Source of the DNA: Trichoderma breve
Taxonomy: Eukaryota; Ascomycota; Sordariomycetes; Hypocreales; Hypocreaceae
Length of the DNA stretch: 64,000 nt
Direction: 5' to 3'
Assembly: GCF_028502605.1 (NCBI RefSeq)
Contig: NW_026611593.1
Location: 248,001 to 312,000, forward strand
Part shown: piece after piece, positions 13,689-24,568 of the stretch
How positions within the stretch are numbered: position 1 is the first letter of the stretch
Layout of the letters: the number at the start of each line of letters is the position of its first letter
Translations under genes and position numbers: made by a program
Notes under the pieces: generated by a model
What the model was told of the DNA's origin: nothing
Seen by the model: only the letters and a program-made list of their open reading frames with translations
Database searches by the model: none

Positions 13689-15757
13689 ATGGCACTGCTT
13701 GGGTCGAATGCCACCCCATCAGGGGACGGGGCTCTTCAGCCCCGTCTGTCAACTCTTTCAACAATGGCCATGGCCTTTGCCATTCTGAAGTACGATTCAT
13801 CATCATCCCCATACACGTTTTGTTAAGAGTTCAAACTTACTAACTCGCAACACAGCACCTGGATTGCGCTGGCCGGCTCAATAGGTCTTGTCCTACCATC
13901 AGGTAGTTCTGTTGCCCTGTTGTACGGTTTCATCTTCTGCGTACTATGCTGTTTTTGCGTGGCCGCAAGTCTTGGAGAGCTCAGTTCTATCTGGCCGACA
14001 GCCGGAGGACAGTACCACTTTGTGTACGCTCTTTGCACAGAAAGATGGAGAAAGCCAATGGTGAGAACTCCGGCTAAGTGTTTCCTCGATTCACTTTATA
14101 TCTTGTACACTAACAAGTGACTCTGCTACAGAGCTTTGTAGTCGGATGGGCCAATATTGTCGGTTGGCTTGTCGTAGTAACTGTTCAGGACTACTTTGGC
14201 TGTAAGTATCAAACATTGCTGCTCGTGACTTATACGGACCTCTTTGGGCGTTGCTAACACCAGATGACTTAGCCCAGTTTATTTCTGCCGCAGCAGTAGT
14301 TGCTTCGAACGGATCATATCAAATCACTCCAGCTAGGACATATGGAATCTTCGTAGCAGTCCTCGTCTTTACAACCGTCGCAAACATTTGGGGCAATAGG
14401 ATATTGGGCAAATGGAACGATGCTGCCCGTGAGCCAATCCAAGACAAGAGTTCAAACACTCAATTTTAACATGAAACTAACGTTGGATACAGTGTATTGG
14501 TCTATCTTCGGCGTTGTCATCATCAGCATTGTTCTCCTATCCATGTCCGACAAGACTAGTGCAGAGTTTGTCTTTACAGACTTCAACAACGAAACTGGCT
14601 GGTCCGATGGCATGGCCTGGATCTTGGGTCTACTTCAGTCTGCTCTCTCCCTCATTGCATTCGACGTTGTTTTGCATATGACAGAAGAGATGCCGAATCC
14701 TTCAAGAGATGCCCCTCGAGCCATGTTGTACTCCATTGTCATTGGAGGTGTCACGTAAGTATCATTCTATGTATTTTCCGTCAGACTCCCGCTAATAAAT
14801 TTTAGTGGCTTCGCATTTATCCTTGTTATGCTCTTCTGCCTTGTCGACCCTGACACCATCCTGTCTACTCCAACCGGTATGCCCATCGTCGAGCTCATTC
14901 TCCAAGCAACAAAGAGCCGGGCCGCTGCTACCATTCTCAGTCTGATGCTCAGCGTGTGCTTCATCAACGGCACAAATGCTAGCATTACCAGTGTCAGCAG
15001 ATTGCTTTACGCCATGGCCCGCGATCGCGGCATCGTCTTTCACAATTACTTTGCTCACATCCAGTCGGGTTTAAACGTGCCAGTACGGACCATCATGTTT
15101 TGCTTTGTCTTCAATATCCTCTTCGGTCTCCTGTATCTGGGGCCGGTGGTTGCTTTCAGCGCATACGTGGCGTCTTGCACCATTTTCTTGAACATGTCTT
15201 ATTCGGTCCCAATCTTGGTTCTTCTCGTCCGTGGACGGAAGGTGCTTGCCAACTACCAGTCTGCAAAGACTCCCTTTAAAATGGGAAGGGTATTTGGTCT
15301 GATTGTCAATATCATTGCTGCGCTATATGTTGTTGTTACTTCAGTGGTAAGTATATCTACTTGAGCAAGCCTCAGTGACATAGCTGACAGTATCCATAGT
15401 TCTTCTGCTTCCCCACGTTTCTTCCTGTTACTGGAAACAACATGAGTGAGTACTGGTCTATTTTTAACATAGAGCTTCAAGTCACTAATGAGTTTGCATA
15501 GACTATGTATGCGTTGTCATCGGCATCTTTGCCATGGTGGTTGGTGTCTATTGGATCTTCTTCGGGAAGAACTTTTTGGGTCCTGTAAGTCATACGCCCT
15601 GTCCCTTCCTTTCAATCGATCTTTTATGTCTGACACACAAGTACAGCAAGATATAATCGTGGCGGAATTTGACGGTGTTGTTGGCCGTCCTGTTTCCACA
15701 CAAAACTCGAGTGAAGAAGACAAGGCCGAAAAGGGATCCCACAGGGAACTCAAGTGA
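13689..15757 (+). CDS. Amino acid / GABA / choline-type permease (APC superfamily)
   Basis: Nine exons: 13689-13789, 13856-14060, 14132-14201, 14273-14428, 14493-14754, 14806-15346, 15400-15445, 15502-15584 and 15647-15757; introns of 48-71 nt. All junctions keep frame and give 524 residues with about 12 membrane segments. Signatures include ASLGELSSIWPTAGGQYHFV in the TM2-3 region, FDVVLHMTEEMPNPSRDAPR before TM7 (the E-x-x-x-P-x-x-x-x-P-R motif of fungal GABA/choline permeases) and SRLLYAMARDRG after TM8. The N-terminus before TM1 is shorter than usual, so an upstream exon is possible. It probably imports GABA, choline or a related amine/amino acid across the plasma membrane. Its position between a monoamine oxidase and P5C reductase fits nitrogen catabolism. 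Confidence 0.9.
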
Positions 15758-15924
15758 TGGCGATAGGAGAGAGAAGGGATCCCGGTTTATTATTTTATTT
15801 TCCCCTTTAGCAACATGGTATTAATGTGTCTTAGTTACCTCCACTTGTCATTTTCTTCTAGCTCAAAGTCTTGAAAGGGGGAAAAAAATTGGCAAAATAC
15901 TTTTATTTCCACACAATTCCCCTT

Positions 15925-16836
15925 CTATGATTTACCCAATTCCGCAGCTCTTGAAGTGGCGGCTTTGACAGCCTTGTCAACAATTTCGTCGAACTTCAAT
16001 GATTCAAATGTCTGTAGAGCAGCGTAGGTTGTTCCGTTGGGGCTCGTGACGTTCTTGCGTAGCTGAGCTGGCTCGTCTGAGGATGTGACGAGCATCTGGC
16101 CAGCTCCCAAACATGTCTGCTTCGCCAGCCTAGTAGCCTGCTCTTTCGGAAGACCCAAAGCAGTTGCGCTAGCAATAAGGTGTTCAACCATGGCGAAGAA
16201 GTATGCAGGGCCAGATCCTAGCGCACATGTCAGGCTAAACTCCTTGTAGAAGCGTATACATGGATGTTTATAGAACAACTTACCAGACAATCCGGTTACG
16301 ACATCGAGCAACTCCTCTTTGTCCACCCACTCAGTAGCCTTGCTGACACTTCCCAGAAGAGCATCAACAAGCTGCTTCTCATTCTCCTTGACGTCCTCGC
16401 TTGCATAGAGTCCCGATGCGCCTTCTCCAACAAGCGCAGGAGTGTTTGGCATGACACGAACAATTGGCGCCGTCTTGCCCTCGCTCGTCTTGGTCCATTC
16501 TCGCAAGCTGTCAAGCGTGATTCCAGCAGCAATGCTTACAACAATTGGCAAGGTAGCACGATGAGCCCAAGATGCGCCCAGCTCCTCGCATACCGTCTTA
16601 GTGACCTGGGGCTTCACGGCAATGATGATGAGATCCGCATCCTGACCGGCCTCGACGTTGGAGGTGGTTGTCCGCACACCGGTAGCCGCAATCTTCTCTC
16701 TGTTGACATCCCAAGGCTCGGAGACGATGATGTTTTGCTTGTCGATGCCCTGGTTGGCCAGCCCTCCAATAATGGCAGAGGCCATGTTGCCCCCGCCAAT
16801 GAAGGCCAGCTTGCTGTTCTTCAATGAAGCTGCCAT
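15925..16836 (-). CDS. PRO3: Pyrroline-5-carboxylate reductase (last step of proline synthesis)
   Basis: Two exons, 16836-16284 and 16217-15925, give 281 residues, the normal family length. The 66-nt intron (16283-16218) is in frame without a stop; removing it turns the sequence into TGLSGSGPAYFFAM, the invariant P5CR core. The N-terminal NAD(P) motif is FIGGGNMASAIIGGL. Further signatures are VKPQ, VRVMPNTPALVGEG and, near the C-terminus, KNVTSPNGTTYAALQ. The enzyme reduces pyrroline-5-carboxylate to proline with NAD(P)H in the cytosol. It is convergent with the permease gene (167-bp gap). Confidence 0.95.
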   Translation of the reverse strand: MAASLKNSKLAFIGGGNMASAIIGGLANQGIDKQNIIVSEPWDVNREKIAATGVRTTTSNVEAGQDADLIIIAVKPQVTKTVCEELGASWAHRATLPIVVSIAAGITLDSLREWTKTSEGKTAPIVRVMPNTPALVGEGASGLYASEDVKENEKQLVDALLGSVSKATEWVDKEELLDVVTGLSGKLFYKHPCIRFYKEFSLTCALGSGPAYFFAMVEHLIASATALGLPKEQATRLAKQTCLGAGQMLVTSSDEPAQLRKNVTSPNGTTYAALQTFESLKFDEIVDKAVKAATSRAAELGKS

Positions 16837-17506
16837 GGTTGTGATTGAGAGTGAAAATCCGCTAGAGATGATGCTTTGAGTTACTGGTGAGAACCAAAAC
16901 GTGGAATGCTGAAATGGTCAGAAACTTATGGGAAATCGAAGCCGCTTGATGTCGGTGCAAGCTCAATGACTGATGCCTCATATGAAAGCATCTGGCAACG
17001 ATCTGTGGAGAAACTCCGGTCCCGTGACCGGCTTCCGTCGGCAGACTTTTGGGAGGCCGGTGTCGGAAGAACCATTTGGCTGAGGGACGAAGATGCAGTC
17101 ACTGAGTGTCAACCACATGTAGGTACATGTACTTGGATCACGGCAGAAATCGTGGTTTCTAATTGTCAATTCCAAATTTTTTTTTTTTAATTTACTTCAT
17201 TGTGCACCAATGATGGCTATTTTTCTCATACCGTCTGTCTGTTGAAATGAGTCTGTACGGAGAAGGTACCTGAACATTGACAATTCACGTGCAGATAACG
17301 AAACAGCTCTTTTCCATTGGGCCGATAGTTGTCGATTCTAGCCCTTTTAGTACTAGCGCACACACTACTTAGGTACTTCAAGTTACTAGCGTGGACATCA
17401 AGGTCATTGGAAGTCAAGCAGCCCAAAACTTCTTACTCATTACTCAAACATTCAAGCTTACTTTGTCTAATGTCGGCTACCTGGGCTTTAAGAACAACTT
17501 GGAGTG

Positions 17507-17860
17507 TTAGATGTTGATTGCGATAGTATCTACACACAGTGGCTTTTTCTGTCCTCTTGTAAATATATACGTACAGTGCACGCTGCCTACGATTTCTCTT
17601 CTCTTCCATTTCATTTCTTCATCGCCAGCTCTAGGGTATCTGTGCTTGTGCTCCCATAATTGCCTCATGCGTGCAAGGTCGTACAGCTCTGCATCATTTT
17701 GAGCCATGGCCAGGACGTGAGACTCATTCAAAAGCAATTCCTACATTCCGCGTTTCTCTAAAGTTCGCACTTTCTCTTCGAGCTGGTAATTGCGCTATGT
17801 TCAATTTTTTTCTCAATAAGAATGATCGTCCGCGCTTGTAGAAATTCTACGATGAATCGT
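17507..17860 (-). pseudogene. Decayed coiled-coil protein fragment
   Basis: On minus, from about 17790 downward, one frame reads NYQLEEKVRTLEKRGM, then a TAG stop (17743-17741), then ELLLNESHVLAMAQNDAELY and on through DLARMRQLWEHKHRYPRAGD. This is regular, charged, heptad-like text on both sides of the stop, as expected for a real coiled coil broken by a nonsense mutation. Further upstream, coil-like text (EFLQARTIILIEKKIEHSA) continues in another frame, suggesting a frameshift or an unrecognised intron. No start is visible. The open part after the stop is 17737-17507. I do not recognise the family. It could also be an expressed gene with an exon boundary near the stop. Confidence 0.4.
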
Positions 17861-20006
17861 GATCATCGAGACCACTGCCGGATCGACACAATTATCCCCC
17901 GGTCTTGGAAAGTTTCACACCCGAATTGCCGAAACGTCAGCATCCCGCAAAAATTGCCTAAATTCATTCCGTTACTAAGAATAGCAAGCGTCGCATGAAA
18001 CATTTGATGGCCAAATTACAGGTCCCTAGTATCTTTCTTGCCTCCTGATAGAGAGAGCATGAAGCTGCCTATAGACATCTTAATATTGACTCTTGTAAGC
18101 AGATACGAGGCATCAAATTGATAGCGTGAGACTTCCGGTGTGCGGAGTTAGGCGAAAAGTGTGGCCCGTGTTCCCGTTTGGCTGGCAACTCTCTGCGGGA
18201 GTTGGTTCGGATCCTGCCGTATTGTTAGCATACGGGATTCGAACAAGTACTAATATGGAGAGTACGACACCCCTGAAGCACTGCCACATGGGATTGGTTG
18301 CACTAGCTGGGGTAATGGTTAACTCGGAATACTCATCAACCAGAAAGCTCAGGGGAATCTGTGATCCATGGATCTTTTGGATATCTGACAGCAGAAAAAC
18401 AATACGTAATTCGGCCAACTCGAATATTGAGACTGTGATGGGAAATTGGCATGCTACAAGAAGTTGCCCTGCGATAATGGTATGCTTGTGGCAAGCCCTT
18501 TCATAAAATGGAAGCTCGGAATTTGGAACCATCCAGAGTCATAGCACAACATTCGTCTTTCGTACGATGCATCTAGTTTCGAGGGTGCTGAGGGTGTTGA
18601 CCCACTGCATATGGACTGCATACAGCCATCTAGTTTCTTGGCTGCCATGTCTGATCAGACTGTCCAAACCGTAATGGGACGTCTCGGATCCTCGGGCTTG
18701 CCCGTAAGCGCTCGAGGCTCAAAATACAAAATGGTACTCTATTTGTTGGCCTTACTATTTTGAATAGATGATTAACTATCTCATGTTTTTCGTTAGCTGC
18801 AAGGGCTACTAGATAGGAAGGACGATATCCCACCGCTTTATGACTGCGCCTTTCCTCTCGTAATGACATAGGCCTGGGGGTTATTGGGTTGAAAATTATC
18901 GTCACTTGAGTTTTCGTATTGGCGCAAAGCGTAATTGAACCATTCGTACACGAGACATGAATTAGCGAACACGAAGCCTCTTGAATGGCAAAAAGGAATA
19001 GCAAAGGGTTTACAAGGCAATGGAATGAAAGCATAGGGTTCATGAAGAACCGACGAGGCCTCTTTGATGTTTCTACAAGTAGAATATGGTGTTATCCCGA
19101 CAAGGCAGTCGCCTGTAATCAGGCCATCTCCCATTACGTTCATAGGCGGCTTTATTCGTGACAAGGGCATTCTCCAGCTTAAGCAGAAAGCAAGAAAATG
19201 CATCTGCTTACTCTTCCTGCAGGTACGCAGTAGTGCAAAATAGGGTAGACTACTACATTTTAGACTTATATTTACGTACAATAGAGTTACCTATACAGTA
19301 GCATTTTAATATGCGTGCTTGCGTTCCATTGCGGTGCGACGCGCGAAGACTAGTTTAATTGCAGATGCTACCTGTCAGCCTCGCCCTCTTGGCAGACCCG
19401 AATGGGCATTTTAAAGCATTTGTTGCCATCGAGGAAAATCCACCAGTAAGCTTCGTCCTACGACCCATGAGCATCCATGAGATTCACGATCGATGGTTCA
19501 TAGGACCACGTGCCCCCTGCAAAAACAACATGAATGCAGGCAAACTTTTACCATATGAGCATATTTGAGTCAAGGGGGCGTGGTCTAGATTAATTGCTTC
19601 TGCCTGATCGACTTACGCAGCAACTTGCGCCTTACAGAAAACAACTCGTAGTCCTACCCAGTTATTTTTCTACCTTCCCGAAACACCATCGCCTTACCAA
19701 CTAGCTTCTACTTGGGGCCAAAGGTGGTCCATTATGCTTACATGGGACAAGGCTGCTCGCCCTGCCTAGCTCCCGCGTGTAAATCCCTGAGGAAACGCAT
19801 TAGCGGAAAAATTCCACGTCTTACACCGAAACCCTGATGGTGCTGGAACCGTGTGTCGGGCTCGCCGGTTTGAGCTATTCGCGAAACTCTGGATGGATCC
19901 CTGGGTTGGCGATAACCGAAGGACATCCGACGATGATGGAGACTGTGCTCATACATAGACGAGTTAGTAAAGGGTTCCAGGGAACGACGCGAACAATGGA
20001 TACGAG

Positions 20007-20014
20007 TATATAAA
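20007..20014 (+). promoter_or_regulatory. TATA box of the small secreted protein gene
   Basis: TATATAAA lies 125 bases upstream of the ATG, followed by a CT-rich leader, the usual layout of a strongly expressed fungal gene. Confidence 0.55.
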
Positions 20015-20138
20015 GCCTCGACCATTTCCGTCTTGTCTGTCTCAATCATTCAGCACAGCATCTCATCACAGCTCCTGACAACTCAGCTTCTCTACTCCTT
20101 CGAACTTCAGTTCCAAGACCAAACACCAACCTTTCAAA

Positions 20139-20667
20139 ATGTTCGCCAAGACCGCCGTTGTTATTCTGGCTGCTGCCGCCAGCCTCGTCAGCGCTCTCCC
20201 CGAGCCTCCTTCCCGTGTCAAGTCTGCTCCTGAGGCCAAGCGAACTGAGTATGTCTCCCTATTCATGATCGAGAGTGCTCGATGAAATTATTCAGATTTA
20301 CTAACATCAAACTTCCAGCCACTGGGGTACCGGTACCGTCTACGACCAGAATGGTGCCTTCGGATCTTGTGGCGAGAAGCACGGTGACAACGAGCTGATT
20401 GTTGCCCTTACCCCCAGCTGGCAGGGCAACGGCTGGCCTCCCAAGTACTGCGGCCGCAAGGTCTTCATCCAGAACACCGGTAGCAACGATGGTGTTGGCG
20501 GTGCTGGCCGAACTATCATTGCCACCGTCAAGGATACCTGCCCTGGCTGCCCTTCTGCTGACAGCATTGACCTGTCTCACGGAGCTTGGAACTCGCTCAC
20601 CAACAACGCTCCTTTCGGAACTGTCAACATTGAGTGGCACTTCTGCAACGAGAACGGCCAGTGCTAA
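20139..20667 (+). CDS. Small secreted protein with RlpA-like double-psi beta-barrel (barwin/expansin-like)
   Basis: Two exons, 20139-20248 and 20319-20667 (70-nt intron), encode 152 residues. A clear signal peptide (MFAKTAVVILAAAASLVSAL) precedes a short propeptide ending in KR, a likely Kex2 site. The mature domain starts DHWGTGTVYDQNGAFGSCGE and contains VKDTCPGCPSADSIDLS, the Asp-bearing core of RlpA-like double-psi beta-barrels; six cysteines are present in the mature part. Family members bind or loosen polysaccharide, or act as plant-interaction or wall-associated proteins; I cannot assign an activity. Codons end almost entirely in C, unlike its neighbours, which points to high expression. 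The gene is isolated. Confidence 0.88.
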
Positions 20668-21333
20668 ATGTCTACCTCTTCGTAGACAAGCAGGTCCGTA
20701 CTCGTACGACTGATGGACGATGATGTTTATTTGGATTCTCTCTATATTTTTCACGCTGTATATACGTACTTTATCGACTTATGCACATAGTTGAATACAC
20801 ATGGACATACATGTACAATTGGCTTTCACGCCTCATTTACCTCCTTTTTGGATGTGATAATCAATAAGACGTAGGTAATTATCTTCTGCTCCGTAGAAGC
20901 CGGAGGTACATGGGATAGAACCACTTGAACAATGCGTCCTGTTATGGTTTTCTGACTACAAATAGTCACGGAAAAATGAGTTATGGTTAGTGGTCAAGGG
21001 CCCTGGCATCATGATTACTCTATCACTCAGGGTCCGCAATATTCCTTAAGAATCAATCGCCGAGTAATGCAATCAACTCCTTACGGAAAACTATTAGACT
21101 CAACTCAATTCTAGATCACCGGCGCCCCACCTGTGCGAATGATCTACCTGCCGCATCCGTGTTGCGTTTAAAATAACTGTATGTAAGTAGTACCTTGATG
21201 GCAACCACAACATGCATATCGACTACTGGTAAATGAATAGATCCTGGCTGGCAAGGTAAGCACTAGTATCGATTCTATTTTGAAGGGGCTGTTCCTGGCC
21301 AATCTATCAGGTATTTTATTGCCGGCTATCCGC
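20668..21333. other. Intergenic between convergent genes
   Basis: About 670 bases between the stop of the secreted protein and the stop of the symporter gene on minus. It should hold both 3' UTRs. No gene or repeat seen. Confidence 0.6.
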
Positions 21334-23681
21334 TTATGTCTTGTTAAATTTCCCGTTAACTGACCTCCAAACACCTCGAGACGCTTTGACAATTGCGTGC
21401 CTTCCGTCATACAGAGGGTATAAGACTACCGCAAAGAATGCAAAAAACTGCCAGATTATTGCGACGGTGGTCCACCCTGAAAAGAAGGACTTGGTAAAGA
21501 TGTAGTTGCGGTATAGGGGCATTGGCCATGCGATAAAAGTGATGAGGACGACCGCAACGAAGAAGATCCAAGCTATGCGATACCACCGGCGAAGCTCTTG
21601 CAATGTCTCTTCACTAAATGGGTGTCGCACATTATCGAGGTCAATGTTGCCAATCTCGCTTTCCGTTGAGATGCTCGCTGTGCTCTTTTCCCCCACGTTG
21701 ATGGTCTTTGCTTTTTCAGGGTCGGAGGAAGCATTTACAGAAATACTCTCACTTGGTGATTCAGAAACTACGATGCCATTGCTCTGAGAGTCATCGGGTC
21801 CGGTTTTGGCCTTGGTCTCCTTCTCATCATCACTTGGTGGAGACGATGTTTCGCTGTCATCACCCTTCGGGGCTTCCGTCAGCTCGATAAGCAGAAACCG
21901 TCGCCAGTCAAACGAGTCTGGTTTGTAGAGAGAAATGAGGACGGAGTAAAGAGCAGGAGAAAAGAACGAAGCAATGGCTCCGTAGAGGGCTGGGAAACTC
22001 GCTTCTGTGGTTGCGATATTGATGGTGCCATACATTGACTTGGCAGTGGCCAGCCAGACGCTGAGGCCTGTGAGAAATCCTAGAATAGGCGACGCAATCG
22101 CTGCTAGTCGCGTTTGCTTCGACCAGGCAAGGGTCAGGCCAAGAGGAATAATCCCCGGGCAAGAGAGAATAGGCCTGAAATAGCCGATCCATGTCATGTC
22201 AGCGCCTCCGTAGTTAAGCGCCAGCGAGATACCAGTGATGAAGATGGTGTGAAAAACGACAGCAAGGTGGCTGACTTTCATAAGCCTCTTATCTGACGCG
22301 TTTGGGTCGATGTATGTTTTGTAAAGATCAAACGATAGAATGCTGCTGACAGCAATCATCGAAGAAGAGACAGTGCTAGTCAAAGCCATGAACAAGAGAA
22401 CGAAAAAGGCAATGATGCCCTTATCACCGATAAGAGCCTTGATAGTGTATGGCATCACCAACCCTGCATTTACCAGGCTCGGAGAGAACTCGCCGGGGTA
22501 AGTCGGGAATATTGGTGTGTTGTGGATGGCCCTTGCAGTGAGACCGATGACGGTGCCAAGGCCCCAAGGAATGCCGAAGATGGCGATTGCCGCGATATTA
22601 TATCCTGGCACAGTAGCCGAGACTTCAGTAGCAAAAGACTTTTGCCAAAAGGCAGTGTCCTATTGGGAGGAGAGCAAAACATTAGCCATGAGAACCATGA
22701 GAGGTGTAGAACTGTATATCTTACCATGACCACGAGAGCGAGGTTTCCGAATTTCAAGATCAAGCCCCAAATGATTGCATCTTGGGATTTCATTGTGAGC
22801 AAGGATCCTTCATAATTCCTCGCAATAATATTCTCAGAGGCTGTTGCCATAACTTTGTCATATAAACCTCCAAGGCCTCCGACGGCCTCGTGAGTTAAAG
22901 TAGTCAGAGTAAAATAGATGATGAGAATCAAGGCAACAGCCGTATGAAGGTAATCAGTCAAGAAGGTGGCCTTGAGACCACCCACTGCTGTATATAAGAC
23001 AACTATTCAGAATTATGGTTATCGTCATTATCTTTTGGGCATGATATAGTGGCAATTCGGACAACACTTACCTCCGAGGGGTATAAGAATCGTAGCTGCA
23101 ACAAAGTGCATACCGGAGACGCCGTAGATGAGTTGTGATCCTGTCAGGATCATGGATGCGCAACCAAAGACATTATTTGTGATATTCAGAATAATAAACA
23201 CGATGTGTCCGATTTTGCCATAGCGCATGCGGATAATCTCCAATGACGTGTGAGCGTACGGCACCCGAATCTTGGCCAATACACCAAGAGCTGCCATCAA
23301 GGCAATCTGGAAACACAATCCCGTAGCCCACCACTGTAATCATCACATGTCAGCCTTTTGGATCAAGCTTATTAACAACATATAATGACTTACAAAAGGA
23401 ACAGCCAGTCCAAACTTGTAACAAAAGGCAGCTGAAAACACAGTCTCATTAATCCACATCCATGATGAAAACACCGCCGATGCTGTTAATCCCCTCCCTA
23501 CTGATCGATTGGCGACCATGAACATCTCCGATGTTGACGAATCTTCGGATAAGTAGGCCCTTTGCACTTTGATTGCAACTAGAATGACACCGCAAAAAGC
23601 CACTCCAAGTCCAATGAGGAGGCCATATGCCGTCCCCTGGGGAATCACGGGTACCCCAGAGACTCCAAGCTGCACCGACAT
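21334..23681 (-). CDS. Sodium/solute symporter family transporter (Dur3 urea-transporter type)
   Basis: Four exons: 23681-23394, 23333-23072, 22987-22725 and 22659-21334; introns of 60, 84 and 65 nt; 712 residues. About 14 hydrophobic segments are present. The N-terminal block IPQGTAYGLLIGLGVAFCGV and the TM2-3 block SAVFSSWMWINETVFSAAF match the fungal Dur3 branch of the SSS superfamily, as does VVLYTAVGGLKATFLTDYLH spanning TM5-6 (exact join at the second intron: LIPLGAVGGLKA). A long acidic, Ser-rich cytosolic loop (about residues 510-610) separates the last segments. It probably takes up urea or a small polyamine-like solute. The divergent neighbour is an FMN monooxygenase gene. Confidence 0.87.
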
Positions 23682-24568
23682 GATGAAGGCCTGTCAAAAT
23701 AGTTTATCTGGCTGATGAAGTTGACTCGTCAAAATGCAGCGACAAGGTATTTCCCCGAGTTCTAGGACGCCTTCATGAGAACTCTCATCAGGTATTCCAG
23801 AGGGTCAGGCGCAGAGGCATGTTCTTTTAAATCATCATGCATTGCCCGCTATCGACTTCTTATCTTCACGCAGTCCATCTCGGTCGATCTCCGTTCTCCC
23901 AGAAGTCGGGAAATCCTGGGAACTAAGGCCCCATAAGTTCAGCACGTTGCATTAGGAAGTAATGACGTTATTTCATCCCCTCAAACTGTTAAACGGCTCG
24001 GCAATTGCTCAGCAGCGTGTCCAAAGGCTTACCCCAGAGCCCCGTGGTGTTGATGTGAAGTGAGATAGGGCCCTCTGAAAGGCCGACAAACGGACCCGGA
24101 ATCTTGTCGCACAACTGGCGGACGGCGATTGAATATTAGTGACAGTATCCGGCTAAATGATGTGAAAATTAATAGTTGATTGCAATGCGATCTTTTACTG
24201 GGTGCTGATAGCCGTTTGTATGCGAGATCGGCCGTTGATGTGAGATCATGGTGTGTATTGCGTGCTCTGCGCATAGTGTGACGACTTTATGGAGAACATC
24301 AGCCTTGCCTCTCGCGCAACTTTAGCTGAAAGAAGCTATGATGTTGTAATAACCTTGGGATCCAGGATGTTTTAATAGAGCCAATAGGATAATTTTAATT
24401 GTTCTGATAATGTGTCAAGGTATATGAAGCGTTATTTCCGGTTTTCATATAAAACCTTTGGATCCTAAACAAGGATACTTGCTGCGGCGGCGCTTTTAGC
24501 TGCATATCCCACGACAAGTCTCTTGCAAATTTCATGAATTTTTATTATACGATATCACTGAATTAGCA
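23682..24568. promoter_or_regulatory. Divergent promoter region: symporter (-) / FMN monooxygenase (+)
   Basis: About 890 bases between two divergent starts. The only element I can point to is a TATA-like site on the monooxygenase side (separate entry). The frame at 24029-24274 (-) has no features. Confidence 0.5.
24448..24454 (+). promoter_or_regulatory. TATA-like element of the FMN monooxygenase gene
   Basis: TATAAAA lies 115 bases upstream of the ATG at 24569. Function inferred from spacing. Confidence 0.45.

Larger units (their letters stand above)
16837..20138. other. Gene-poor 3.3-kb interval
   Basis: Apart from a decayed coding fragment at about 17.5-17.9 kb (separate entry) I see no supported gene. 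Open frames at 18113-18532, 18126-18506, 18630-19043 and 18838-19281 overlap one another in different frames and strands and carry no motif. A T9 tract sits near 17180. The right end is the promoter of the secreted protein at 20139. Confidence 0.55.

Noticed and set aside
18225..18245. GGGATTCGAAC, resembling a reverse-strand tRNA T-loop
   Set aside because: The flanking bases do not form the 5-bp T stem, and no acceptor or anticodon arm could be found around it.
18113..18532. Overlapping long frames on both strands
   Set aside because: Both strands are open over the same bases, with no motif on either; chance open frames are likelier than a gene.
18630..19281. Two overlapping minus frames that might be transposase remnants
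   Set aside because: I could not find catalytic-acid motifs, terminal inverted repeats or target-site duplications.
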